Part shown: piece after piece, positions 41,281-52,031 of the stretch
Layout of the letters: each line of letters starts with the position of its first letter
Position numbering within the stretch: the first letter of the stretch is position 1
Source of the DNA: Streptosporangium sandarakinum
GTDB lineage: Bacteria > Actinomycetota > Actinomycetes > Streptosporangiales > Streptosporangiaceae
DNA length: 64,000 nt
Direction: 5' to 3'
NCBI RefSeq assembly: GCF_013409935.1
Contig: NZ_JACCCO010000002.1
Coordinates: 1-64,000 of the forward strand
Translations under genes and position numbers: made by a program
Notes under the pieces: model-generated
The model's input: the letters and a program-made list of their open reading frames with translations, nothing else
The model's database searches: none
Told to the model about the DNA's origin: nothing

Positions 41281-42285
41281 ATGGATCTGGACGTGGTGCG
41301 GATCGAGAAGGCCATGCAGGTGATCGATCCGGTGTTCCTCAACACTCCGCAGTACATCGATGAGCAGCTGTGCCGGGCGCTGGGCGGCCGCACGGTGACG
41401 GTGAAGCTGGAGACGGCCAACCCGGTGCGCAGCTTCAAGGGCCGGGGCGCCGATCTGATGCTGAGCACGCTCGCCCCCGGCACGCCGGTGGTGTGCGCCA
41501 GCTCGGGCAACTTCGGGCAGGCCGTCGCCTACGCGGGACGGGCCCGCGGGATGCCGGTCGAGGTGTTCGTGCCCGAGACGGTCAACCCCGCCAAGCGGGA
41601 GCGGATGGAGACCTTCGGCGCCCGGGTCATCATGGCCGGGACGGACGGCGCGTCGGCGCGGAAGGCCGCGGCCGCCCACGCCGAGCGCCATCCTGACCGC
41701 GTCCACCTGCAGGACGGTCTCCAGGCTGCGATCGCCGAGGGCGCCGGGACGATCGGGGTCGAGCTGACCCGCGGCGCGCCAGGCGGCGCGGGCGGTCCGG
41801 GCTTCGACGTCGTCGTGCTCCCGGTCGGCGACGGCGCGCTGATCAACGGCGTGGCGCGCTGGATGAAGGAGCACGCACCCGGCACCCGGATCGTGGGAGT
41901 CAACGCCGAAGGCGCCCCCTCGATGCTGGAAAGCCTGCGCGTCGGCCGCGCGGTCTCCATCGAACACGCTCGCACCTTCGCCGACGGCATCGCGGTGCGC
42001 ACCCCGCTGGAGGCCTCGGTGCGACGGGCCCGCGCGCTGGTGGACGAGATCGTCCTGGTGACGGACGAGGCCATCGCCGCCGCCATGGAACTGGCGGCTC
42101 GCACGCTCGGGATCGTCCTGGAACCGGCGGGGGCGGCGGGCCTGGCGGCGATCGCCGAGGGCGCGGTCCCCGGCGATCGGCCGGCGACGGTGCTGACCGG
42201 CGCCAACCCACGTCCCGAACAGGCCGGCGAACTCGCGGCCCGGCTCGCACGGCCCGCCCCGGACACGCGAACCTCAGCCCGATGA
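41281..42285 (+). CDS. Threonine/serine dehydratase-like PLP enzyme (fold II)
   Basis: The 334-residue protein has the PLP Lys in NPVRSFKGRGADLML, the substrate loop ASSGNFGQAVAYAGRA, and the phosphate-binding Gly-rich stretch PVGDGALINGV. It lacks the ACT regulatory domain of biosynthetic IlvA, so it resembles catabolic threonine dehydratases or hydroxyamino-acid racemase/ammonia-lyases. Control by the divergent Lrp regulator fits amino-acid catabolism. The exact substrate is uncertain. Confidence 0.85.
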   Translation: MDLDVVRIEKAMQVIDPVFLNTPQYIDEQLCRALGGRTVTVKLETANPVRSFKGRGADLMLSTLAPGTPVVCASSGNFGQAVAYAGRARGMPVEVFVPETVNPAKRERMETFGARVIMAGTDGASARKAAAAHAERHPDRVHLQDGLQAAIAEGAGTIGVELTRGAPGGAGGPGFDVVVLPVGDGALINGVARWMKEHAPGTRIVGVNAEGAPSMLESLRVGRAVSIEHARTFADGIAVRTPLEASVRRARALVDEIVLVTDEAIAAAMELAARTLGIVLEPAGAAGLAAIAEGAVPGDRPATVLTGANPRPEQAGELAARLARPAPDTRTSAR

Positions 42286-42456
42286 CCGCCCGAGGCAACC
42301 GCGCCGAGGCCGCCCCGTCGGTCGGACACGGGACGGTGACCGGTTCGAAAAGGACATGTGCGGCCATCCCGGGCTCCCGCGCTGATGACCCGGTGGCTCG
42401 CGTGACCGATGAGCGCGTCGTCGCGTGCGCCGGGAAGACTCGCGGCAGGGCGCGCC

Positions 42457-43092
42457 TCAGTGGGTCGCCTGCCGTGCGGCCTGGTCCCGGATCCCGCTCA
42501 GCACGGCATCGAGCAATCGGTCGAACTCCGCTGCGGACCCGAAGTCGGCTTGGAGAGGCGCGAGGGCGGCCATCGTCGGGTATGCGGTGGCGTCGATCGC
42601 GGGCCCGCCGGGGCCGCCGCTGAGGACCGCCAGCAGATAGCCGTTGAGAAAGCCGAACAGCGCCATCGGCGCGTCCGCGGCCACCCGGTCGGGCAGGCCG
42701 GCCTGGCGCATTGCGGCGACCAGATGTTCCAGGGCCGCCAGGGCCACCGGCGAGTTCTGCGGGCGGGTGGCCAGCAGCGGGAACACCCGAGGGTGCCGGT
42801 AGGCCACCTGCCGGTAGTTGTGCGCCGTCTGGCGGGCGACCTGCTCCCAATCGTGGGGCGCCTCCTCCGCGCCGGCCTCCATCTCGGCGATCACGGCCTC
42901 GGAGATCGCGTCCAGCAGCGCCGCCTTGCCCTTGAGGTGGTGGTAGATCGACATCGGGTCGACTCCGAGCTCGTCGGCGAGCCGCCGTACCCCGAAGCGG
43001 TCCAGGCCGTCGCGGTCGACCAGTGCGACGGCGGCGGCCGCGATGCGTGCGCGGTCGAGCCCCGCCGAGGTGCCCCGTGTGCGTCTGGTCAC
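42457..43092 (-). CDS. TetR-family regulator (TetR_C class)
   Basis: The 211-residue protein has the HTH RIAAAAVALVDRDGLDRFGV, then RRLADELGVDPMSIYHHLKG, the form seen in tetracycline-repressor-like members. A helical ligand domain follows. Its start faces a two-gene plus-strand operon, with two CTACRCCGTAG palindromes between, so it is very likely the repressor of both. Confidence 0.9.
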   Translation of the reverse strand: MTRRTRGTSAGLDRARIAAAAVALVDRDGLDRFGVRRLADELGVDPMSIYHHLKGKAALLDAISEAVIAEMEAGAEEAPHDWEQVARQTAHNYRQVAYRHPRVFPLLATRPQNSPVALAALEHLVAAMRQAGLPDRVAADAPMALFGFLNGYLLAVLSGGPGGPAIDATAYPTMAALAPLQADFGSAAEFDRLLDAVLSGIRDQAARQATH

Positions 43093-43116
43093 GTCTGCTC
43101 CTCCTCCTTGCCAAAC

Positions 43117-43159
43117 CTACACCGTAGAATCTACTGTGTCAGTGAAATCTACGCCGTAG
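43117..43159. promoter_or_regulatory. Two TetR operator palindromes
   Basis: CTACACCGTAG (43117-43127) and CTACGCCGTAG (43149-43159) are both palindromic at CTAC/GTAG. Their centres are 32 bp apart, about three helical turns. They lie between the divergent starts of the TetR gene and the small-protein operon. Confidence 0.75.
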
Positions 43160-43178
43160 GTTTAAGAAGGGAGAAGCC

Positions 43179-43376
43179 GTGACCCGCACCGTCAACCGCC
43201 CCCTGTCCGAGGGGAAGCCCCCGAGCGAGGTCATCGCCGCGGATCGGCCTCCTGAGCCGGACCGGCCGACGATGACGGAGGAGGAACTGGTCGCCCACCG
43301 CGAGGCGGAGAACCGCTGGCGGGCGTCCAGCGCGGCGCGGACGGCCGCGTGCGACGAAAGGAAGGCACTCCGATGA
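43179..43376 (+). CDS. Small hydrophilic protein, TetR-controlled
   Basis: The 65-residue protein starts at GTG 43179 behind GGGAG and reads MTRTVNRPLSEGKPPSEVIA, then a charged helix (MTEEELVAHREAENRWRASS). It has no membrane segment. It overlaps the next gene by 4 nt and probably serves as its small partner. I know no family. Confidence 0.6.
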   Translation: MTRTVNRPLSEGKPPSEVIAADRPPEPDRPTMTEEELVAHREAENRWRASSAARTAACDERKALR

Positions 43377-43822
43377 CGAAGACACCTCAACGGCGATCGG
43401 CCATCGCGGCGATGTACACGGGCCTGGGGCTCACCGTCATCGCGACGATCATCCCCTACCTCGACCGTGCCACCACCCACCTGCTGGCCGACCACATCCG
43501 GGCCGGCTATCCCACCTACATCCAGACGCGTGTCGACTCCGCCGTCACCACCTACCTGGTCCTGTCGTCGGTCATCGGAGCGCTCGGCGTCATCGCCTGG
43601 CTCTGGACGACATCGGCGGTCAAGGCGGGCAAGCGGTGGGCCCGCCCCGCCGCGACCGTGATGTTCGTGCTCGGCACGAGCGCCGGCCTGACCGGGCTGC
43701 TCACCAGGGACACCTCCGGCGAGACCGGCCTGCCACCGGAGCTGGGCTGGGCCGGCATGGCTCCCTGCCTGGCAGGTCTTCTGGCGGTCGCGTTGTTGTG
43801 GAGACGACCGCGACCGGTGTGA
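43373..43822 (+). CDS. Four-helix membrane protein, TetR-controlled
   Basis: The 149-residue protein has four predicted helices: AAMYTGLGLTVIATIIPYL, YLVLSSVIGALGVIAWLW, AATVMFVLGTSAGLTGLL and MAPCLAGLLAVALLWR. ATG 43373 overlaps the stop of the preceding small gene. It resembles the small membrane proteins that often accompany TetR repressors; function unknown. Confidence 0.72.
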   Translation: MTKTPQRRSAIAAMYTGLGLTVIATIIPYLDRATTHLLADHIRAGYPTYIQTRVDSAVTTYLVLSSVIGALGVIAWLWTTSAVKAGKRWARPAATVMFVLGTSAGLTGLLTRDTSGETGLPPELGWAGMAPCLAGLLAVALLWRRPRPV

Positions 43823-44036
43823 CACCGGCTCCGGCGGACTCCGCAGGCGATCGGCGCGGGCGGCAGCGCTCCCGGCACCGGCCCGAGCGACGGCCCCGCC
43901 ACCGGCGCCCGGGGAGCCCGATACGGCGATCACGGCATCGGCATGGTCGGCCGATGAGCCCCGTGGCGAACGGCGTCTCCGACACGGACCCGACCGGCAC
44001 GGATCACGACCACCACGCACCATGGAGGAAGGCACG

Positions 44037-44211
44037 GTGAAGCGCATCGGCATCATCGGGGCAGGCGAGACTCGCCGGCCTGACGGTGGCCGACGACAAG
44101 ATCGTGATCAACGTGATGTCCGGCGTCGGCGGCGACGACCTGCGCAGGACACTGGCCACCGACGCCCCGATCGTCCGGGCCATCCCCCTGTCCCCGATAC
44201 ATGCGGGATGA
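44037..44211 (+). pseudogene. Deleted pyrroline-5-carboxylate-reductase-like gene
   Basis: It starts VKRIGIIGAG, an NAD(P) loop. Then, in a shifted frame, it continues LAGLTVADDKIVINVMSGVG and TLATDAPIVRAIPLSPIHAG to a TGA at 44209-44211. About 60 residues in the middle and the whole C-terminal half of a ProC-like protein are missing. It is non-functional. The remaining roughly 290 nt of the 43823-44288 gap show nothing I can support. Confidence 0.65.
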
Positions 44212-44288
44212 CCGCGCGAACCGGTCTCCGCCGTGATCTCGACCCGAGACAGACGTGTTCGCATTCGTTTTCGGCCGCTCAGGCGAAA

Positions 44289-46270
<1,982 letters not shown>

Positions 46271-47194
46271 ATGCGAGCCATCACCGTTCGAGAGCGCACC
46301 GCCGGTCTGGCCGGGCTTTCCCTGACGGAAGAGCCGTACCCGCACGCCGCCGAGAACGACGTCATCGTCCGGGTGCATGCCGCGGGGTTCACCCCCGGAG
46401 AGCTCGACTGGCCGGGAACGTGGTCCGATCGCGCCGGCCGCGACCGGACGCCCAGCGTGCCCGGACACGAGGTGTCGGGTGTCGTCGCCGAACTGGGATA
46501 CGGAACGACCGGCCTGACCGTCGGCCAGCGGGTGTTCGGGCTGACCGACTGGACCCGCAACGGCTCGCTGGCCGAGTACGTGGCGGTGGAGGCCCGCAAC
46601 CTCGCGCCGCTGCCGGCCGATGTCGGCCACACCGTGGCCGCCGCTCTGCCGATCTCAGGACTGACCGCGTGGCAGGGACTGTTCGACCACGGCCGCCTGG
46701 CCGCCGGCCAGACCGTCCTGATCCACGGCGTCGCGGGCGGTGTCGGTTCCATCGCGGCGCAGTTCGCACGCGAGGCGGGAGCCCGGGTGATCGGTACCGG
46801 CAGGGCCGGCGACAGGGACACGGCACTCGGCCTCGGCGTGGACGCCTTCCTGGACCTGCAGGCCGATCCCCTTGAAGACGCCGGTCAGGTCGACGTGGTG
46901 CTCGACGTGATCGGCGGTGACATCCTGGACCGCTCGGCCGCGCTGGTGCGCACCGGCGGCACGCTCGTCACCATCGCCTCGCCACCCACGGTCCGGCCCC
47001 GGGACGGGCAGGCGATGTTCTTCGTCGTCGAGTCCGATCGTGTCCGGCTCGCGGACCTGGCACGACGGGTCCGGGACGGACGGCTCCGCCCGATCGTCGG
47101 GGCCGTACGGACGCTCGCCGAGGCGCCCTCCGCGTTCGCACCCGCCCGGCGCACCCCCGGCAGGACGATCATCCGGGTCACGGAAGACGAATAG
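46271..47194 (+). CDS. Zinc-free quinone-oxidoreductase-like MDR protein
   Basis: The 307-residue protein belongs to the NADP-dependent medium-chain reductases: N-terminal GroES-like fold (VRVHAAGFTPGELDWPG, then PGHEVSGVVAEL) and Rossmann loop IHGVAGGVGSIAAQFAREAG. The catalytic-zinc ligands are absent, as in quinone reductases. It likely reduces quinones or enones with NADPH. The two small palindromes upstream suggest redox or electrophile-responsive control (inference). Confidence 0.85.
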   Translation: MRAITVRERTAGLAGLSLTEEPYPHAAENDVIVRVHAAGFTPGELDWPGTWSDRAGRDRTPSVPGHEVSGVVAELGYGTTGLTVGQRVFGLTDWTRNGSLAEYVAVEARNLAPLPADVGHTVAAALPISGLTAWQGLFDHGRLAAGQTVLIHGVAGGVGSIAAQFAREAGARVIGTGRAGDRDTALGLGVDAFLDLQADPLEDAGQVDVVLDVIGGDILDRSAALVRTGGTLVTIASPPTVRPRDGQAMFFVVESDRVRLADLARRVRDGRLRPIVGAVRTLAEAPSAFAPARRTPGRTIIRVTEDE

Positions 47195-47424
47195 CCGGCA
47201 GGCCCGGCTCAGGTGCCGGCGGCGTCATATCGGCTCGGCCGCGTTTGAGCAGACCATCACCAAGCCTTGGACCCGCCCGTGGTTAGCCTCCGGGATGCCT
47301 GGACAGCGTAATCATCACTCCTCCTGACCGGGAACCCGGGCACAGCGGCCGCGTGGGGACGGAATCCGGGACGTCTCGCGACCACCCGGCGCGTCTGAAA
47401 GGTCTGAGCAGGATGGGAGAGGTC

Positions 47425-47889
47425 ATGATCCGAGCACGGTTCGCCGGTGGCCTTCTGGCCGCCGGCATGGTGGCCGCGTCCGTGGCGTGCGCGCCCACGG
47501 CAGAGCGTGCGACCGGCCAGGCGCCGGTGGCCGCCATGGTTTCGCAGCCACCGTCCGAGACGCTGTCGCCTCTTCTGGAACAGGCGCTTCCCGATGTCAA
47601 GGGCAAGACGTTCACCGCGGCGATCGTGAACTTCCCGCCCGCCGCACGCGCGGCGCCGCATCGCCACGGCAGGGCTTTCGTCTACGCCTACGTACTCGAA
47701 GGCATCGTGCGCAGCCGGCTCGGTGGCGAACCCGTGCGCACGTATCGCCCAGGCCAGAACTGGGTCGAGCAGCCGGGCGCCCACCATCTGCTCACGGAGA
47801 ACACCAGCCGGACGCGACCGGCGAAGCTGCTGGTCGTCTTCATCTCCGACACGGGGGACAAGCTCAAGGTCGACGATCCGCCAAGGTAG
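47425..47889 (+). CDS. Exported cupin-domain lipoprotein
   Basis: The 154-residue protein has a lipoprotein-like signal (MIRARFAGGLLAAGMVAASV, then ACAPTAER) and a single cupin barrel with metal ligands in PHRHGRAFVYAYVLEG and a second motif near GAHHLLTENTS. It should sit outside the membrane and bind a metal. Start ATG 47425 follows GGGAGAGG. Enzymatic function unknown; a dioxygenase or binding role is possible. Confidence 0.75.
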   Translation: MIRARFAGGLLAAGMVAASVACAPTAERATGQAPVAAMVSQPPSETLSPLLEQALPDVKGKTFTAAIVNFPPAARAAPHRHGRAFVYAYVLEGIVRSRLGGEPVRTYRPGQNWVEQPGAHHLLTENTSRTRPAKLLVVFISDTGDKLKVDDPPR

Positions 47890-48010
47890 GACCATCGGCC
47901 GGGCGCGGCGGCGCGGGTCCGGTCAGCGTGGCCCCCGCATCGGGTACCGCCCCTGGCATGCGACCGAGGTCGGACATCGGGACCTGACGAGCAGATGAGA
48001 AGCTGGCCCC

Positions 48011-48601
48011 GTGTTTCCGGAGACTCCCGCCGCCGCGGCGGCGCTGTCGGTGGTCACCCGTTTCTGCCCACCCGCGCTGTTCAACCACTGCGTCCGCTCC
48101 TACCTGTGGGGAGCGATGTACGGCACAGCGCACGGGATCGCCTTCGACGACGAGCTCTACCACGTTTCGGCGCTGCTCCACGACATCGGGCTGACGGAGG
48201 CCTTCGACAGCCACAGGCTGCCGTTCGAGGAGGCGGGAGGGCAGCTGGCCTGGGTCTTCGGCGTGGCGGCCGGCTGGCCGGCGGAACGGGCCGCCAGGTC
48301 CACCGAGATCATCGTCCTGCACATGCGCGACGACGTGTCCCCGGCCGCCGACCCCGAGTCCCACCTGTTGCAGGTCGCCACAAGCTGGGAGGTGGCGGGA
48401 CGGCGGCCGGAGGAGTTCCCGCCCGACGCCAGGGCGGAGGTGCTCGCCCGCTATCCCCGGCTGGGATTCGGCGCGGAGTTCCTGGCGTGCTTCGAGGACC
48501 AGGCGAGGCGCAAGCCGGACAGCGCCGCCGCCGCGTCGGTCAGGAGCGACGTCGCGGGGCGGATCGCCGCCAACCCTCTCGAAGGCCGCCCGCCCGCCTG
48601 A
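48011..48601 (+). CDS. HD-domain protein
   Basis: The 196-residue protein reads FNHCVRSYLWGAMYGTAHGI, then VSALLHDIGLTEAFDSHRLP, the His-Asp metal pattern of HD-domain phosphohydrolases. It resembles the cyanamide-hydratase/HD family in length and in the early NHCVRSYLW motif. It may hydrate nitriles or cleave phosphoesters. No operon partner is evident. Confidence 0.75.
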   Translation: MFPETPAAAAALSVVTRFCPPALFNHCVRSYLWGAMYGTAHGIAFDDELYHVSALLHDIGLTEAFDSHRLPFEEAGGQLAWVFGVAAGWPAERAARSTEIIVLHMRDDVSPAADPESHLLQVATSWEVAGRRPEEFPPDARAEVLARYPRLGFGAEFLACFEDQARRKPDSAAAASVRSDVAGRIAANPLEGRPPA

Positions 48602-48804
48602 CTTCCAAGGCCGCGAACCCCGCCGTCGGCCCTGCTCGGGATGCCGTTGGCCAACGTGCCGCAGGCCGCCGAACCTCGAAGATCCCCAGCCTGACCTTCT
48701 GTGACGCCGAACGGCAGCCCGGCCGGGTCCGCGAGGAGCTGCTCAAGCAGTGCCGGGCCGAACGGGGCCGGCCGGTGTCTCGTACAGGGCCGGGAAGCGA
48801 GCGG

Positions 48805-49362
48805 TCATCGTGCCTCCCGTCCGTACCGGGTCAGGACGGCGGCGCCGGCCGGTGCGGCCGACAGGCATTCCAGGTAGGCGGGTGGTCCACCGGCGGGGAA
48901 AAGCCGATCGCCGGTGCCGAGGATGGTGGGGAAGGTCAGCAGCCGGTATTCGTCGATCAGGTCCCCGGCCATCAGGGCATGGACGACGCTCAGGCTTCCG
49001 GTGATGATCACATCCCGCTGTTCGCGCTTGACGGCGTCGATGAGGTCACCGTCGATGACCTGGGAGTTGGACCAGGCTGCGGTGTCGATCAGCGTGCGGG
49101 AGGCGACCAGTTTCGGCACGGCGTTCATCCGCGCGGAGAACGGGTCGTCGCGTCCCGGCCAGAGCCGCGAGAACAGCTGCCAGGTGCGGCGTCCCAGCAG
49201 CATGACGCCGTCATCGAGGACGCCGCCGAGCCGGAACTTGTCCCCGGCGACCGTTTCGGGCCCGTGCCGGAACGCCCAGCCCCCGGCCGGCGTGCCGGCG
49301 GAGCCGTCCGGGTCGGACACGATTCCGTCCAGGGTGATGAACTCGATGACGATGACGCTCAC
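48805..49362 (-). CDS. Dihydrofolate-reductase-like (RibD C-terminal) protein
   Basis: The 185-residue protein has SVIVIEFITLDGIVSDPDGS, LLGRRTWQLFSRLWPGRDDP, and IITGSLSVVHALMAGDLIDE, the RibD_C/DHFR-like fold common in actinobacteria. It binds NADPH; its substrate is unknown. GTG 49362 follows AAAGGGA. It is 57 nt downstream of the sigma-factor gene on the same strand. Confidence 0.82.
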   Translation of the reverse strand: MSVIVIEFITLDGIVSDPDGSAGTPAGGWAFRHGPETVAGDKFRLGGVLDDGVMLLGRRTWQLFSRLWPGRDDPFSARMNAVPKLVASRTLIDTAAWSNSQVIDGDLIDAVKREQRDVIITGSLSVVHALMAGDLIDEYRLLTFPTILGTGDRLFPAGGPPAYLECLSAAPAGAAVLTRYGREAR

Positions 49363-49419
49363 GATGGGTGTCCCTTTCGTTGGATGCTCACCCGTACGTA
49401 CCGGCGGCATCGGCCGGAC

Positions 49420-50367
49420 TCATCGCAACCCGTCGAACGTGTCGAAGACGATCTCCTGGGACAGGCCGAACGCCTCGAACACGGCGGGATCGGCGAACAC
49501 GACATTGCGCGCGATCCGGCCGCCGGTGACCGTGAGGACCTGGAGCGTGTGCAGGCGATGCCCGCCACCGGGCTCGGGGGCGTACGCGGCCAGCGCGGGC
49601 TGGCCGTTGGCGGTGAGGCGCCTGAGGGCCCAGCCGGTCCCGCGCATGCCGAACACGCGACGCATGAACAGGCCGTAGTCGTGGCTGCCCCGGTACCACA
49701 GCGGCACGGGCGGCATCTCCAGGACGGCGTCGTCGGTGAGGAGCCGCACGAGTGCGGGAACATCGGCCGTCTCGAACCCCCGCATGTAATGTTCGATCAC
49801 CTCGCGTACCTTCGGGTCGTCCGGCTCGCTGACCTCGCTGACGTCCGTGGCCTCGCCCGCCTCGGCGAGGGCGGCGCGGGCCCGCTGCAGGGCGCTGTTG
49901 ACGGCCGGGACCGTGGTGCCGAGCTGGACGGCCACCTCGGCGGCGCTGAACTCCAGTACCTCGCGCAGCATGAGCACGGCCCGCTGCCGCGGCGGCAGCG
50001 TCTGCATCGCCGCCACCAGCGCGAGCCGCATGTCGGCCCGCACCTCCACCTCGAACCGGGCGTCGGGAAACGGCTGAAGCCAGGGAATGTCGAAGGCCGG
50101 TGCGAGCGGCGCCTCGGGATCATCGCTGGGCGCGCCCAGCCCGGACGGCAACGGCCGCCGCGCGCGGCCCTCCAACGCGGTCAGGCAGACGTTGGTCGCG
50201 ATCCGATACAGCCAGGTCCGCAGCGACGCGCGGGTGGCGTCGTACCGGTCTCGGGCCTTCCACGCCCGCAGCATCGTCTCCTGCACATGGTCCTCAGCCT
50301 CGTGGAACGAACCCACCATCCGATAGCAGTACGCCACCAACTCAGCCCGATGCGGCTCAAAATCCAC
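49420..50367 (-). CDS. ECF RNA polymerase sigma factor with SnoaL-like C-terminus (SigG-type)
   Basis: The 315-residue protein has sigma region 2 (ELVAYCYRMVGSFHEAEDHV, QETMLRAWKARD) and region 4 (TLPPRQRAVLMLREVLEFSA, AEVAVQLGTTVPAVNSALQR). A SnoaL/NTF2-like domain of about 110 residues follows (VIEHYMRGFETADVPALVRL). The C-terminal domain is thought to modulate activity without an anti-sigma factor. It is likely co-transcribed with the DHFR-like gene, a frequent neighbour for this class. Start GTG 50367; an upstream in-frame GTG is possible. Confidence 0.87.
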   Translation of the reverse strand: MDFEPHRAELVAYCYRMVGSFHEAEDHVQETMLRAWKARDRYDATRASLRTWLYRIATNVCLTALEGRARRPLPSGLGAPSDDPEAPLAPAFDIPWLQPFPDARFEVEVRADMRLALVAAMQTLPPRQRAVLMLREVLEFSAAEVAVQLGTTVPAVNSALQRARAALAEAGEATDVSEVSEPDDPKVREVIEHYMRGFETADVPALVRLLTDDAVLEMPPVPLWYRGSHDYGLFMRRVFGMRGTGWALRRLTANGQPALAAYAPEPGGGHRLHTLQVLTVTGGRIARNVVFADPAVFEAFGLSQEIVFDTFDGLR

Positions 50368-50646
50368 CGCCCCATCATGGCGCACGCGACATCCCGCACG
50401 TCTGAGGGTGTTGAGGGGGAGGCCGGAATACGGCGGAAGGACACCGCTGGAGGAGCCGGTCCGGGCGCGGTGCGAGCCACCGGGATACACGGTGGGGCGT
50501 GCCCCTGCGTCCCGGTGCCGGACGGCTGAACCTCTGAGAGGCCCGACCAGCTGCGGTTGAGGGTGGCCGGGCGGCAGGGAATGACGCTCACGGCGAGCCG
50601 CGCGGGGACAGACGGTGTGCCGCCCGGCCCCGCGCGGATCTGGCGA

Positions 50647-51393
50647 TCAGCGCTTCATCAGGGCGAAGACTCCCCAGCCGAGATACTCACGCGTGTAGCG
50701 CGCGTAGCGTGCGGGCTCGGTGCTGAGCTCGGCCCGTACCTCGGGCGCCAGTTCGTCGTCCGGGTTCCGGTCGAGCCAGCGGCGGAGGTTGAGCCACTGT
50801 GCCGCGCAGTACCGGTCCCAGCTGTCCTGGTCGGCCAGCATCATTTCCACGACGTCGTACCCGAGGTCCCCGAACTGCTCGATCAGCTCGGGCAGCGGCA
50901 GGAAGTCGGCCGGGCCGGTGGCGTGACAGGCCTCCGCGGTCTCCTGGTCCGGCGGAGTCCGACGCCAGTAGGGCTCGCCGATCAGCATCAGACCTCCGGG
51001 GCGGAGGCTGCGGCCGAGCAGCTCGGCCGTTCCGGCGACGCCGTTCCCGATCCAGGTGGCGCCGACGCAGGCGGCGAGATCGACCGGCTCGTCCGCGACA
51101 TGACCGGAGGCGTCGCCGTGGACGAACTCAACCCGGTCGGCGACGCCGAGCTCGATGGCACGTGCCTGGGCCTGCTCGGTGAAGACCGTGCTGATGTCCA
51201 CGCCCGTACCCGTGAAGCCCAGGTCACGTGCCCAGGTGCACAGCATCTCGCCCGAGCCGCTGGCCAGGTCGAGCACTCGTGTCCCGGGGGCCAGGTGAAG
51301 TGCCTGGCCCAGGACGGCGAGCTTGCCGGCGGTCAGCGGGTTGTGGATGCGGTGGCTGCTCTCGCGGATGGTGAAGATGCGGGGAAGATCCAT
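50647..51393 (-). CDS. SAM-dependent methyltransferase (class I)
   Basis: The 248-residue protein has SAM motif I VLDLASGSGEML and motif II-like VEFVHGDASGHV, then LRPGGLMLIGEPYWRR. The C-terminal region is rich in Trp, Arg and acidic residues. It fits small-molecule methyltransferases of the UbiE type. It is preceded by a 475-nt untranslated leader containing a 22-residue ORF and a hairpin, which suggests translation-linked control. Substrate unknown. ATG 51393 follows AAAGGAA. Confidence 0.85.
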   Translation of the reverse strand: MDLPRIFTIRESSHRIHNPLTAGKLAVLGQALHLAPGTRVLDLASGSGEMLCTWARDLGFTGTGVDISTVFTEQAQARAIELGVADRVEFVHGDASGHVADEPVDLAACVGATWIGNGVAGTAELLGRSLRPGGLMLIGEPYWRRTPPDQETAEACHATGPADFLPLPELIEQFGDLGYDVVEMMLADQDSWDRYCAAQWLNLRRWLDRNPDDELAPEVRAELSTEPARYARYTREYLGWGVFALMKR

Positions 51394-51800
51394 GACCGAA
51401 TTCCTTTCCGTCATGCCTTGCGGTGGGAAGAGCGGTTGATGGCGCGTCGCAGGCGCGCGATGTCCTTCTTGGGACGTTCCTGCTCGGCGCAGCCGCGCGT
51501 CGGTGCGGGAGGCGGCATAGGCGTTCTCGCCCAGCAGGCGGTTGCCGAGGGTGGGCTTGCCCGCGCTCGGCCCGCACGACCCGGCCGGGAACCAGCCCGT
51601 CGGCGCGGAAGGGGGCGAAGGATGGTCGCGTTCCTCGTCCCAGCCGTGGTCGGCCGGATTCAGGACGCGCGCGGGCGAGAAGAAGGCAGGTCGCTGAGAA
51701 GCAGGTTGATGAGACAACGCGGAGACCCTTGGGAAGGGGCCTCTCCGGACGGCACGTGCGACCAAGAACTCCCGCTAGGGAAGAGGAAGGCAGGTGCGGG
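51394..51800 (-). other. Long 5' leader of the methyltransferase with attenuator-like hairpin
   Basis: The stretch contains a two-part hairpin at 51721-51746 (GGAGA/TCTCC outside, CCCTT/AAGGG inside). Read on the minus strand, GENAYAASRTDARLRR is followed in another frame by KKDIARLRRAINRSSHRKA, which may be the end of a lost gene. No intact gene is supported. Confidence 0.45.
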
Positions 51801-51869
51801 TCAGGACGAGGCCCGGGAAGTGAGGATGATCCGGGCGCTGCGCACGGCAGCGGTCTCCACGACAGTCAT
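51801..51869 (-). CDS. 22-residue leader peptide
   Basis: An ATG at 51869 stands 6 nt after AAGGAGG and opens a frame reading MTVVETAAVRSARIILTS then RASS and TGA 51801. An extended -10-like TGGTACTCT lies about 70 nt upstream. Short Arg/Ile-rich leader ORFs with a perfect SD, followed by a hairpin, are typical of ribosome-mediated attenuation. The downstream gene is the methyltransferase at 51393. I cannot tell what stalls the ribosome. Confidence 0.55.
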   Translation of the reverse strand: MTVVETAAVRSARIILTSRASS

Positions 51870-52031
51870 CAACTCACCTCCTTCGATCTCCGCAGCGGAC
51901 CCGGTCGTCGCTGCGCCGCCCAGAGTACCAGTCTCTGCCGTCGCCGGGCCGCCCTTCACCGGCCACTGATGCCGACGACAGCGCGCGCCGTGACGGTCGA
52001 TTCCGGCGCGGCGCGCACCTGGCCGACGCCG

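Noticed and set aside
48602-48804. Possible gene fragment with LTFCDAERQPGRVREELLKQ
   Set aside because: Too short and not recognisable; no start or end that makes sense.
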